From contig CALLLP010000005.1 in the NCBI GenBank assembly GCA_938008165.1, positions 1 through 64,000 of the forward strand: a DNA stretch of 64,000 nt, read 5' to 3'. This DNA comes from an uncultured Neomegalonema sp. GTDB taxonomy: Bacteria; Pseudomonadota; Alphaproteobacteria; Rhodobacterales; Rhodobacteraceae. This document shows, one piece after another, positions 26,932 through 34,436 of this stretch (position 1 is its first letter; every line of letters begins with the position of its first letter). The position numbers and the translations under genes are program-made. The notes under the pieces are model-generated. The model had not been told where the DNA came from. It was given only the letters and a program-made list of their open reading frames with translations, and ran no database searches.

Positions 26932-27903
26932 ATGAAGATCGCCCTTCTTGATGATTGGTTCGATACCCTGCGAACCCTGCCGTGTTTTGCCAAGCTCGAC
27001 GGGCATGACGTGACCGTGCATACAGACCATGTGGAGGATATCGACGTCCTCGCCGGGCGGCTGGCAGAGGCGGATATCCTCGTATTATTTCGGGAGCGAA
27101 CGGCCATCACCGCCGCCCTTGTCGAGCGTCTGCCGAGGCTGCGCCTTATCAGCCAGCGCGGGGTACATCCGCATATCGATGTCGCGGCCTGTACCCGGCA
27201 GGGCGTGCTCGTCTGCTCGAAGAAAGGCCCCGGCGTGCCCAATGTGGCCGCCGCCGAGCATACTTTTGCGCTGATGCTCTGCGCGTTGCGCAATATCCCC
27301 GGTGAGGTCGCGGCGCTGAAATCGGGCATGTGGCAAACGGGCGTGGGTCGTACGGCCCATGGCAAGCGTCTGGGCATCTATTCCTATGGCAAGATCGGGC
27401 GCATCGTTGCCGGATATGCGCAGGCTTTCGGGATGGAGGTCGTGGTCTGGGGGCGGGATGGCTCGCGCGCGGCGGCTCAGGCTGACGGGATTACGGTTGC
27501 GGAGAATCGCGCGGCCTTTTTTGCCGAATCCGACATTGTAACGCTGCATCCTCGCCTGACGCCGGAGACGCGGGGGACGATTACGGGCGAGGATCTTGCC
27601 CGCATGAAGCCCGATTCGATCCTCGTGAACACGGCCCGCGCCGCCCTTATCGTGCCGGGAGCCTTGCGCGCGGCACTGGATGCGGGGCGGCCGGGCGTGG
27701 CGGCCCTCGATGTATTTGACGAGGAGCCGACAACCGCCGACCCGCTTATCCATCATCCGCGGGTTATCGCCACGCCCCATATCGGTTTTGTCACCCGCGA
27801 GGAACTGGACCTGCAATTCGGCGATATCTTCGATCAGATCACCGGCTATGTGGCTGGGCAGCCCATTCACATGATCAACCCGGAAGTCTGGCCCCACGCA
27901 TGA
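26932..27903 (+). CDS. D-2-hydroxyacid dehydrogenase (NAD-binding)
   Basis: A 323-residue D-isomer-specific 2-hydroxyacid dehydrogenase. The cofactor domain holds KRLGIYSYGKIGRIVAGYAQAFG, a variant of the usual GxGxxG with Ser before the Tyr, then GRD after the second strand. The catalytic Arg is in NTARAALI, the Glu in FDEEPTT, and the general-base His in TPHIGF. Family enzymes act on glyoxylate/hydroxypyruvate, phosphoglycerate or similar. It lacks the C-terminal ACT domain of long SerA enzymes. The rpmJ terminator from the opposite strand overlaps its stop codon. Confidence 0.86.
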   Translation: MKIALLDDWFDTLRTLPCFAKLDGHDVTVHTDHVEDIDVLAGRLAEADILVLFRERTAITAALVERLPRLRLISQRGVHPHIDVAACTRQGVLVCSKKGPGVPNVAAAEHTFALMLCALRNIPGEVAALKSGMWQTGVGRTAHGKRLGIYSYGKIGRIVAGYAQAFGMEVVVWGRDGSRAAAQADGITVAENRAAFFAESDIVTLHPRLTPETRGTITGEDLARMKPDSILVNTARAALIVPGALRAALDAGRPGVAALDVFDEEPTTADPLIHHPRVIATPHIGFVTREELDLQFGDIFDQITGYVAGQPIHMINPEVWPHA

Positions 27904-27931
27904 AAAAACCTGCCTCCGGGGAGACAGGTTT
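27903..27931 (-). terminator. Rho-independent terminator of rpmJ
   Basis: Read on the minus strand, AAACCTG...CAGG with an inner CTCC/GGAG helix and a 2-base loop is followed by TTTTTT. It lies 33 bases beyond the rpmJ stop and touches the stop codon of the convergent dehydrogenase. Confidence 0.8.
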
Positions 27932-27963
27932 CAAAGGTCAGGTCATCAAGATAACCTTTTGGA

Positions 27964-28089
27964 TCAGCCCTGACGCGCCTTGAAGCGCTTTTGGACCTTG
28001 TTGATAACGTAGATGCGGCCCTTCCGGCGCACGACGCGGCAATCGCGATGGCGGTTCTTCAGGGATCGCAGTGAGTTCCGTACTTTCAT
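27964..28089 (-). CDS. rpmJ: Ribosomal protein bL36
   Basis: A 41-residue large-subunit ribosomal protein. The translation begins [17 protein letters not shown] and ends [14 protein letters not shown], matching bL36 of alphaproteobacteria. Only one of the usual zinc-ligand cysteines is present (Cys17), so this is the C-minus, zinc-independent form typical of genomes that also use Zur. The gene stands alone with its own terminator, downstream of tRNA-Val on the same strand. Confidence 0.97.
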   Translation of the reverse strand: MKVRNSLRSLKNRHRDCRVVRRKGRIYVINKVQKRFKARQG

Positions 28090-28120
28090 GGCCGATACCG
28101 CCCGCGTCAAATGGTCAAAA

Positions 28121-28195
28121 TGGTGGGCGCGGCAAGGATTGAACTTGCGACCCCCTCGATGTCAACGAGGTGCTCTCCCACTGAGCTACGCGCCC
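28121..28195 (-). tRNA. tRNA-Val (anticodon GAC)
   Basis: The minus strand folds as a complete cloverleaf. The acceptor arm is GGGCGCG/CGCGCCC, the D-arm has GCTCAGTGGGAGAGC, the anticodon stem CCTCG/CGAGG holds loop TTGACAT with anticodon GAC, and the T-arm loop is TTCAATC. A genomically encoded CCA follows the discriminator A, giving 75 nucleotides. Confidence 0.97.
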
Positions 28196-28305
28196 TGATA
28201 CCCGGCAAGCCGGACAACAGTTAATGAGTGTTGGAAAGCCGATTGCCTTCCGGTCGCGGTGATGTAGCGGCGGGGCGACGCCGTTGCAAGCCCAAATTCA
28301 CGGTA

Positions 28306-28665
28306 TCACGCTGCGACGAGACGTTCCACGGCTTCGGGAAGGCGAATCAGATGAACCGGCTCGCCGAACAGAACGTCGTCGATTCGGTCTTCATCGGGCT
28401 TTTTCACGGCGACGGCGGAGAATCCGGTGATGAACATGATCCGCATTTCCGGGTCGATTTCCTGCGCTGCACGGGCAAAGTCCAACTCTTCGGGCTTCGA
28501 CATGTCGACAGTCGTTAGCAGCATATCATAGGCCGCTTCGCCCAAAATGGTCAGCGCCGCATCGAGATCCGCAACCCGTGTCACCGCATGCCCGCATTTC
28601 TTCAGCTTCTCTGCGAGATAGGCGCGTAATTCGTCGTTCCGAGTCGCCAGCATTACCTGTGCCAT
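28306..28665 (-). CDS. CpdR-like degenerate response-regulator receiver protein
   Basis: A 119-residue single-domain receiver. It is clearly related to CpdR, the Caulobacter ClpXP adaptor: YDMLLT, the block EIDPEMRIMFITGFSAVAV and the ending EPVHLIRL all match CpdR family features. The chemistry is lost, however. The acidic pocket reads ATRND instead of AEDD, the phospho-acceptor Asp position is Thr52 (LLTTVDM against LLTDIVM), and the conserved Lys before the final Pro is Glu102. Thr80 is retained. It should therefore be phosphorylation-independent. An in-frame GTG six bases upstream is equally well placed to the AAAGGG. It is divergent from the N-formylglutamate hydrolase gene. Confidence 0.72.
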   Translation of the reverse strand: MAQVMLATRNDELRAYLAEKLKKCGHAVTRVADLDAALTILGEAAYDMLLTTVDMSKPEELDFARAAQEIDPEMRIMFITGFSAVAVKKPDEDRIDDVLFGEPVHLIRLPEAVERLVAA

Positions 28666-28692
28666 GTGCACGACATCCCTTTAAATGACAGG

Positions 28693-28720
28693 CTCAGAGC
28701 GATCGACATCGGTCTCTGAG
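28693..28720. promoter_or_regulatory. Inverted repeat in divergent promoter region
   Basis: CTCAGAG and CTCTGAG form a perfect 7-bp stem around a 14-base interior that itself contains CGAT-CGAC-ATCG. It lies between two divergent starts and could be an operator or a leader hairpin. No known regulator motif is recognised. Confidence 0.35.
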
Positions 28721-28794
28721 CGTTGTTTCTGTTTGCGATGGTGCGCCATTCGCTTAAACATCTTGTGAACAGGCGCGAATTTGCGGAGGGAAAC

Positions 28795-29679
28795 ATGGCG
28801 GGGACGGCGGCGGCCTTGTGTGGATGGACGGGCAAGGCGGTTTCCGTGGCTGAACCGCGCTATGTCACCAGCGCGGCCGTATTCAGCTCACCCCATAGCG
28901 GCCGTCATTACCCGGAAGCCTTTCGCCGTCTCTCGCGGCTGGACGATACGGCGCTGCGGGCGTCGGAAGATGCGTTTGTCGATGACATCTTTTCCATGGT
29001 GCCGCGCTATGGCGCGCCGCTTGTCGCCGCGCAGTTTCCCCGCGCCTTCATCGATGCCAATCGCGACGAGGATGAACTCGACCCCGCTCTGATCGCCCGG
29101 TTTTCCACCCGCCGCCCGCGAACGCTGCGCGTGTCGGCTGGGTTGGGCGTCGTGCCGCGCATCGTGGCAGAGAATACACCGATCTATGACGGAAAGCTGC
29201 CGATGGACGAGGTGAAGGCCCGCATCGAATGTTGTTATCGGCCCTTTCACAGTCGCCTGTCCGATGCCATCGAGCGCGCCCGTGCCCGCCATGGAATCGC
29301 GCTGCTGATCGATTGCCACTCGATGCCATCCGATACGTCACGCCGGGGGGGGCGCCGGGCGGAGATCGTCTTGGGCGATTGTTACGGCGCCTCCGCCGGG
29401 GGCGATATTTCCGATGCGGCCTTTGCATTGTTTCGCAGTGCCGGTTTTCGGGTTGCGCGGAATGCGCCCTTTGCGGGGGGATATATCACCCAGCGTTACG
29501 GAAAACCGCGCGAGGGGGTGCATGCCATCCAGATCGAGATCGACCGGGGCCTCTATCTCGACCAAAAGCGGATGGTCCCGACCTCGAACTATCCTGTTCT
29601 GAAACGTGTTCTTGAGCCTATCGTGGCCGACCTCGCTTCCCTTCCGCTCAGGCTGGGATCGGCGATGGCGGCAGAGTGA
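28795..29679 (+). CDS. N-formylglutamate amidohydrolase
   Basis: A 294-residue FGase-family protein (HutG-like). Such enzymes hydrolyse N-formylglutamate, the last step of the five-enzyme histidine degradation route, or related N-acyl compounds. Landmarks are FSSPHSGRHYPEAF near the N-terminus, FPRAFIDANRDEDELDP, LLIDCHSMPS and NAPFAGGYITQRYGKPREGVHAIQIEIDR, which contain the likely zinc ligands. GGAGGG is 4 bases before the chosen ATG. No hut genes are nearby, so a role in histidine catabolism is family inference only. Confidence 0.87.
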   Translation: MAGTAAALCGWTGKAVSVAEPRYVTSAAVFSSPHSGRHYPEAFRRLSRLDDTALRASEDAFVDDIFSMVPRYGAPLVAAQFPRAFIDANRDEDELDPALIARFSTRRPRTLRVSAGLGVVPRIVAENTPIYDGKLPMDEVKARIECCYRPFHSRLSDAIERARARHGIALLIDCHSMPSDTSRRGGRRAEIVLGDCYGASAGGDISDAAFALFRSAGFRVARNAPFAGGYITQRYGKPREGVHAIQIEIDRGLYLDQKRMVPTSNYPVLKRVLEPIVADLASLPLRLGSAMAAE

Positions 29680-29683
29680 GGAC

Positions 29684-29712
29684 AAAAAAAGGGGCCGCTG
29701 ATACAGCGGCCC
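29684..29712 (-). terminator. Minus-strand Rho-independent terminator with no upstream gene
   Basis: Read on the minus strand, GGGCCGCTG-TAT-CAGCGGCCC is a perfect 9-bp stem followed by C and T7. On the plus strand no T-run follows, so it is not a good terminator for the preceding plus-strand gene. It implies a short minus-strand transcript initiated within the next few hundred bases. Confidence 0.75.
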
Positions 29713-29967
29713 AAGTCCAGGGAGGAACGCCCCGGAGGGCGATGACGCGAACGCCATGGACAGAAAATGCATGTTGCGGCGCAACAAATCAAGGGTGCAG
29801 TGCAAAAAAATTTGACGCTGTTTCTTGGCCAATGAACACTGTGACCTTCTGGTTACACCTATTGGCTGTAATTGGGGTGCCGGGAACGGGGTTCTGCCCT
29901 GTAATGCCGAATGGGCGGTCATCGCGGAAATACCCCTTCTAAGTGAATAACGGTGCAGTACGGCGGC
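29713..29967. other. Gene-free stretch, possible small RNA on the minus strand
   Basis: No convincing protein gene is visible. The interval contains a palindrome GTTGCG-G-CGCAAC at 29773-29785, TGCAGTGCA followed by an A-run, and on the minus strand the pyrimidine segment TTCCTCCCTGG shortly before the terminator. A promoter around 29800 reading leftward would give a transcript of roughly 100 nucleotides. The plus-strand 36-codon frame at 29832 has no ribosome-binding site. Confidence 0.4.
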
Positions 29968-30020
29968 GATTTAGGGAATAGGGTTCTTATCGGATTTGCC
30001 TTGGTTCCCTAAATCGGGAA
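29968..30020. promoter_or_regulatory. Long inverted repeat upstream of cysG
   Basis: GATTTAGGGAA is repeated perfectly as its reverse complement TTCCCTAAATC after a 26-base spacer. The right arm also begins a second palindrome, TTCCC-TAAATC-GGGAA. It ends 37 bases before the cysG ATG, in the expected promoter position, so it is probably a two-site operator for the siroheme/sulfite-reductase operon. The cognate regulator is not evident. Confidence 0.55.
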
Positions 30021-30057
30021 ATTATCCTACCTTCCATAAACACAAGGAGGGCAGGGC

Positions 30058-31476
30058 ATGCGTCATTTTCCCGTATTCAGAGAGCTGCGCGGTCGCCGGG
30101 TCGTGGTGTCCGGGGCCGGGGAGGCGGCGGTTGCAAAGCTGCGCCTGCTGCTGAAGACCGAGGCGACGGTCATCGTCTATGGCCCCGACCCCCATGCGCA
30201 GATTAGGCGCTGGGCGGATGAAGGTCGACTCATCCATATGCCGCGTCCGGTCGATCACGGCGATGCCCTCTGCGCGGCGTTGGTCTATGGCGCGAACGAG
30301 GAGGCGCAGGAAGACGCGCGGGCGGCGCGGATCGGTCATGCTGCCGGGGCCTTGGTGAATATCGTCGACAATCTCGATGACAGCGATTTCATCACCCCCG
30401 CCATCGTTGACCGCGACCCCGTAACCGTCGCCATCGGCACCGAAGGCGCGGCCCCCGTGCTCGCCCGTCGGATCAAGGCGGAGACCGAGGAGCGCCTCGC
30501 CCCATCGCTGGGAACGCTGGCCCGTATCGGTCAGGGATTTCGGGAGGCGGCGAATGCGCTGCCCCATGGCCGTATCCGCCGCCGCTTCTGGTCGCGCTAT
30601 TACGATGAGATCGGTCCCCGTGTCTTGGCCGAAGGGGGGGAGGAGGCGGTTCATGCCGCCCTTGACGCCTTGCTTGTTCAGATGCTGGGCGAAGATCGCG
30701 AAAACGGCCATGTCGCCCTGATTGGCGCTGGTCCCGGCGATCCCGAACTCTTGACGCTCAAGGCGCGTAAGGCGCTGCACGAGGCGGATGTGGTGATCCA
30801 TGACCGGCTGGTTTCGCCCGAAATTCTCGAATTGGCCCGCCGCGAGGCCATCGTGATCGAGGTCGGCAAGACGCCGAATGGCCCGTCCTGGAAACAGGCC
30901 GATATCGATGCGCTAATCGTGGAGCACGCGGCGCAGGGCGCGCATGTCGCCCGGCTGAAATCGGGCGATCCGGTCGTTTTTGGGCGGCTGGATGAGGAAA
31001 TGGATGCGCTCGATGCAGCGGGTATTTCCTTCACCATCGTGCCGGGAATCACCGCCGCTTCTGCTGCCGCCGCGAGCATCGGGGTTAGCTGGACGAAGCG
31101 GGGGCGCAACGCAGCCTTTCGCTTGCTGACCGGCCATGACATTGCGGGTTTTGCAGACCATGACTGGCGCAGTCTGGCCCAGCCGGGTCATGGCGGTGCG
31201 GTGCAACCGGCGGCGATCTATATGGGCGTGCGCGCGGCGCGGTTCTTGGCCGGTCGGATGTTGATGCATGGCGCATCGGCGGAGACGCCGGTGACGGCCA
31301 TCGAGAATGTCTCGCGCAGTGATCAAAAGATCGTCGCGACTACCCTGGACCGCCTGCCCGACGCTTTGACGGAGGCTGGTATCACCGGCCCCGCCATCCT
31401 GTTCCTTGGCCTGTCACCGCGACAGGCGATGGAGGCGAGCGACCTGATCGATATGCCTGCAACTGGAGTTGTTTAG
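30058..31476 (+). CDS. cysG: Siroheme synthase (multifunctional CysG)
   Basis: A 472-residue fusion that makes siroheme from uroporphyrinogen III. Residues 1 to about 215 are the precorrin-2 dehydrogenase/ferrochelatase module, with the NAD-binding VVVSGAGEAAVAKLRLLL and GTEGAAPVLARRIK. The remainder is the uroporphyrinogen methyltransferase module: LIGAGPGDPELLTLKARKAL, VIHDRLVS, LKSGDPVVFGR and VPGITAASAAAASIG. It starts the operon with DUF2849, cysI and DUF934, giving the cofactor for the reductase two genes on. An AAGGAGGG ribosome-binding site precedes the ATG. Confidence 0.96.
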   Translation: MRHFPVFRELRGRRVVVSGAGEAAVAKLRLLLKTEATVIVYGPDPHAQIRRWADEGRLIHMPRPVDHGDALCAALVYGANEEAQEDARAARIGHAAGALVNIVDNLDDSDFITPAIVDRDPVTVAIGTEGAAPVLARRIKAETEERLAPSLGTLARIGQGFREAANALPHGRIRRRFWSRYYDEIGPRVLAEGGEEAVHAALDALLVQMLGEDRENGHVALIGAGPGDPELLTLKARKALHEADVVIHDRLVSPEILELARREAIVIEVGKTPNGPSWKQADIDALIVEHAAQGAHVARLKSGDPVVFGRLDEEMDALDAAGISFTIVPGITAASAAAASIGVSWTKRGRNAAFRLLTGHDIAGFADHDWRSLAQPGHGGAVQPAAIYMGVRAARFLAGRMLMHGASAETPVTAIENVSRSDQKIVATTLDRLPDALTEAGITGPAILFLGLSPRQAMEASDLIDMPATGVV

Positions 31477-31479
31477 ACC

Positions 31480-31824
31480 ATGGCCCGCACATTCAAACCC
31501 CAGATCGTCAGTGCGAATGACCTCGCAATCGGCGATGTCGTCTACATGAATTCGGGCGGTGGCTGGACTCGCAAGCTGGCCGAGGCCGCGATTGCGCATA
31601 CGCCGGAGGAGGGAGAGACCCTGATGGGTCGTGCTGCACCGCAACAGGCGAAGGTCGTCGGGCCGTATCTGGCCGATGTGGCGCTTGACGATGACGGGCG
31701 GCCCTTTCCGACTCATTTCCGTGAAAAATTCCGTACCCGTGGTCCCTCGACCCGCCCCGATCTGGGCAAACAATCCGCCAATCCAGAGCGCCGCGAGCCG
31801 CTGGCCGCGTCGGGTGGTATCTGA
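31480..31824 (+). CDS. DUF2849 protein of the sulfite-reductase operon
   Basis: A 114-residue protein of unknown function, recognised by position and by its start (MARTFKPQIVSANDLAIGDVVYM). It lies three bases after cysG and 16 bases before the reductase gene. This small family occurs almost only in alphaproteobacterial operons with siroheme-dependent sulfite/nitrite reductase. No signal peptide, cysteine motif or membrane segment is visible. An accessory role in reductase assembly or regulation is inferred from its invariable context. Confidence 0.85.
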   Translation: MARTFKPQIVSANDLAIGDVVYMNSGGGWTRKLAEAAIAHTPEEGETLMGRAAPQQAKVVGPYLADVALDDDGRPFPTHFREKFRTRGPSTRPDLGKQSANPERREPLAASGGI

Positions 31825-31840
31825 GGCGTAGGAGATAAAA

Positions 31841-33508
31841 ATGTACCGCTACGATGAATTCGACCATGATTACGTGCGCGCCCGCGTCTCGGAATTTCGC
31901 GATCAGACGCGGCGCCGCATCGACGGGGCGCTGACCGAGGACGAATATAAGCCCCTGCGCCTGATGAATGGGCTATATCTGCAACTTCACGCCTATATGC
32001 TGCGCGTGGCGATCCCCTATGGCACGCTGAACAGCCGCCAGATGCGTACGCTGGCCATGATCGCCGAGCGGTGGGATGAGGGCTATGGCCATTTCACCAC
32101 CCGCCAGAACATTCAGTATAACTGGACCAAACTGACCGATGTGGGCGACATTCTCGATGCGCTGGCCGATGTCGAGATGCATGCCATCCAGACGAGCGGC
32201 AATACCATTCGCAATGTCACGGCGGATCATTTTGCCGGGGCCGCCGCCGACGAGATCGAAGATCCGCGCCCGACGGCGGAGTTGATCCGTCAATGGTCGA
32301 CGGCCCATCCCGAATTCGCGTTTCTGCCCCGGAAGTTCAAGATCGCGGTGACCGGCTCGCCGAATGACCGTGCGGTGACGAAAGCGCATGACATCGGCCT
32401 GCGCATGGTGCTCAGCGATGCGGGCGCGCCGGGCTATGAGGTCATTGTGGGGGGCGGTCTGGGCCGTACGCCGATGATCGGTAAGGTCATCCGCGACTTC
32501 CTGCCCAAAGCCGATTTACTGCCGTATCTGGAAGCGATTCTGCGGGTCTATAACCTGCATGGACGGCGCGATAACAAGTATAAGGCCCGCATCAAGATCC
32601 TCGTCCATGAAACGGGCATCGATGACATGCGCGCGCAGGTCGAGGCCGAATTCGAGCGTCAGATGCGCGAGGAGGGTGGCCCGCTGGTCGCCCCCGACCC
32701 GGAGCATGTCGCGCGGATCGCCGCCTATTTCACGCCTCCCGCTTTTGCGGCTCTGCCCGATCGGTCGGAAGGGCTGGAATCGGCAATGGCCCATGATGCC
32801 GCGCTGAAAACCTGGGTCGAGAATAATACGAGCGAACATCGCGCCCCCGGCCATGCCATCGTTACCGTCGCGATCAAGGGTACGGGCGAGGCGCCGGGCG
32901 ATGCGACCACGGCACAGATGCGCGTTCTGGCCGATATGGGCGAGAAATACAGCCATGACGAATTGCGCATTTCCCACGAGCAGAATGTCATCCTGCCCCA
33001 TGTCAGGAAAGACGATCTTCCGGCGGTCTTCTCCGCGCTCAGGAAAGCGGGGCTGGCCACGGCGAATGCGGGGCTGATTACCGATATTATCGCCTGTCCC
33101 GGTCTGGATTATTGCGCCTTGGCCACGGCCCGCTCGATTCCGGTTGCCCAAGACCTGTCGCGCCGGTTCGCTGCACCTGACAGGGCAAAGGCCATCGGTA
33201 ATTTCACGATCAAGATTTCCGGCTGCATCAATGCCTGTGGCCATCACCATGTGGGCCATGTGGGCATTCTGGGGCTGGAGAAATCCGGGATCGAGAATTA
33301 CCAGATCACGCTGGGCGGCGATCATACCGAGACCATGGCCGTCGGCGAGCGCGCCGGGCCGGGCATTTCGGCGGAGGAGGTCGGCCCCGCCATCGAGCGG
33401 CTGGTCGATGCCTATCTCGACCGGCGCGAAGGCGAGAACGAACGCTTTATCGACACCTATCGCCGGGTGGGGGCCGATCCGTTCAAGGAGGCGCTTTATG
33501 CGGCCTGA
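31841..33508 (+). CDS. cysI: Siroheme-dependent sulfite (nitrite/sulfite) reductase
   Basis: A 555-residue ferredoxin-type reductase catalysing the six-electron reduction of sulfite to sulfide. It has the twin ferredoxin-like halves of the family. The first half has YGHFTTRQNIQYNW and GNTIRNVTADHFAG. The [4Fe-4S]-siroheme ligands are in CPGLDYCALA and ISGCINACGHHHVGHVG; the last Cys of this set bridges cluster and heme. Context with cysG and DUF934 favours sulfite over nitrite. A ribosome-binding site TAGGAG precedes the ATG. Confidence 0.93.
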   Translation: MYRYDEFDHDYVRARVSEFRDQTRRRIDGALTEDEYKPLRLMNGLYLQLHAYMLRVAIPYGTLNSRQMRTLAMIAERWDEGYGHFTTRQNIQYNWTKLTDVGDILDALADVEMHAIQTSGNTIRNVTADHFAGAAADEIEDPRPTAELIRQWSTAHPEFAFLPRKFKIAVTGSPNDRAVTKAHDIGLRMVLSDAGAPGYEVIVGGGLGRTPMIGKVIRDFLPKADLLPYLEAILRVYNLHGRRDNKYKARIKILVHETGIDDMRAQVEAEFERQMREEGGPLVAPDPEHVARIAAYFTPPAFAALPDRSEGLESAMAHDAALKTWVENNTSEHRAPGHAIVTVAIKGTGEAPGDATTAQMRVLADMGEKYSHDELRISHEQNVILPHVRKDDLPAVFSALRKAGLATANAGLITDIIACPGLDYCALATARSIPVAQDLSRRFAAPDRAKAIGNFTIKISGCINACGHHHVGHVGILGLEKSGIENYQITLGGDHTETMAVGERAGPGISAEEVGPAIERLVDAYLDRREGENERFIDTYRRVGADPFKEALYAA

Positions 33509-33537
33509 CTTCATGCGATCCCTGCCCTGGATCTGAT

Positions 33538-33571
33538 CCGGGGCCTGTACTCCATCTCATTCAGGCCCCGG
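33538..33571 (+). promoter_or_regulatory. Intercistronic hairpin between cysI and DUF934
   Basis: CCGGGGCCTG and CAGGCCCCGG form a perfect 10-bp stem with a 14-base loop. No T-run follows, so it is not an intrinsic terminator. It may act as an mRNA-stabilising or processing element, placed exactly where cysH is found in related operons. Confidence 0.6.
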
Positions 33572-33600
33572 TTCAACGCGGGGGCCGGTAAGGAAAACCG

Positions 33601-34017
33601 ATGCCGCTCATCACCGATACCGGCTTTGCGCCGGACGACAGCCCCGCCCTGATCGATATGGAGGCTCTGCCCGATGCCGGGGAGGGGGCCGCCCTCGACC
33701 TGCCCCTCGATGCCGACATCGCGGCGATCGTGCCGCATTTCAACCGCCTCGCCCTGATCGTCGTGCCCTTTCCCAGTTTTGCGGATGGGCGCGGGTTCAG
33801 CATCGCCAGACGGTTGCGGGCGCTGGGCTATCGCGGGCGGCTGCGGGCGGCGGGCCATGTCATCACCGATCAATATCCGTTCGCGCGATTCTGTGGCTTT
33901 GACGAGGTGCAGATTTCCGACATCTTGGCCGAACGCCAGCCGGAAAACCTGTGGCTGGATGCGCAAGGCCGGGCCGTTCCGCCCTTTTTGAAACGCAAGG
34001 CACGGGGCTGGACCTGA
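33601..34017 (+). CDS. DUF934 protein of the sulfur-assimilation operon
   Basis: A 138-residue protein of the DUF934 (COG3749) family, which accompanies siroheme sulfite reductases in proteobacteria. Recognisable stretches are FPSFADGRGFSIARRLRALGYRGRLRAAGHVITDQYPFARFCGFDEVQI and the ending PFLKRKARGW. Function is not established; co-occurrence suggests help in electron transfer or assembly. It is separated from cysI by the hairpin and 92 bases, where other genomes have cysH. Confidence 0.87.
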   Translation: MPLITDTGFAPDDSPALIDMEALPDAGEGAALDLPLDADIAAIVPHFNRLALIVVPFPSFADGRGFSIARRLRALGYRGRLRAAGHVITDQYPFARFCGFDEVQISDILAERQPENLWLDAQGRAVPPFLKRKARGWT

Positions 34018-34088
34018 CAGCCGGGCTTGATGCGCGTTTCCACTTGCCCTAGAGCAGAGGCGACATCCCGAAGCCCCGGAGCCTGCCC

Positions 34089-34376
34089 ATGTCTGTCGAT
34101 GCCGATACCGTCCGCAAGGTCGCTAAACTCGCCCGCATAGCCGTCGAAGATCACGAGGTCGACCCGTTCGCGCGGGAGCTATCGGGCATTCTCGACTGGG
34201 TGACGCAGTTGCAGGAAGTCGATGTGACGGGTATCGAGCCGATGACCTCCGCCGTGCCTATGCGCCTGAAGCGCCGGGAAGATACGATCACCGACGGGAA
34301 CCGCCGCGACGATATTCTCGCCAATGCACCCGATGCCCGCGAAGGGTTTTTCGCTGTGCCGAAGGTTGTCGAGTAG
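34089..34376 (+). CDS. gatC: Aspartyl/glutamyl-tRNA amidotransferase subunit C
   Basis: A 95-residue subunit that stabilises GatA in the GatCAB enzyme, which converts Glu-tRNA-Gln (and Asp-tRNA-Asn) to the amide. It begins [19 protein letters not shown] and has the family's [25 protein letters not shown]. It is followed 60 bases later by gatA. gatB is not in the window. Confidence 0.95.
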   Translation: MSVDADTVRKVAKLARIAVEDHEVDPFARELSGILDWVTQLQEVDVTGIEPMTSAVPMRLKRREDTITDGNRRDDILANAPDAREGFFAVPKVVE

Positions 34377-34436
34377 TAACCTGTCGTCCTTTTCTCGCCC
34401 GATTATATCCCGTTATTGCCCGCCCGCAGGACCGTC

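Noticed and set aside
29832-29942. 36-codon plus-strand frame in the gap before cysG
   Set aside because: No ribosome-binding site, and the interval shows RNA-type features instead (terminator, palindromes).
33498-33536. 12-codon frame overlapping the cysI stop
   Set aside because: Too short to support and without homology; probably chance.
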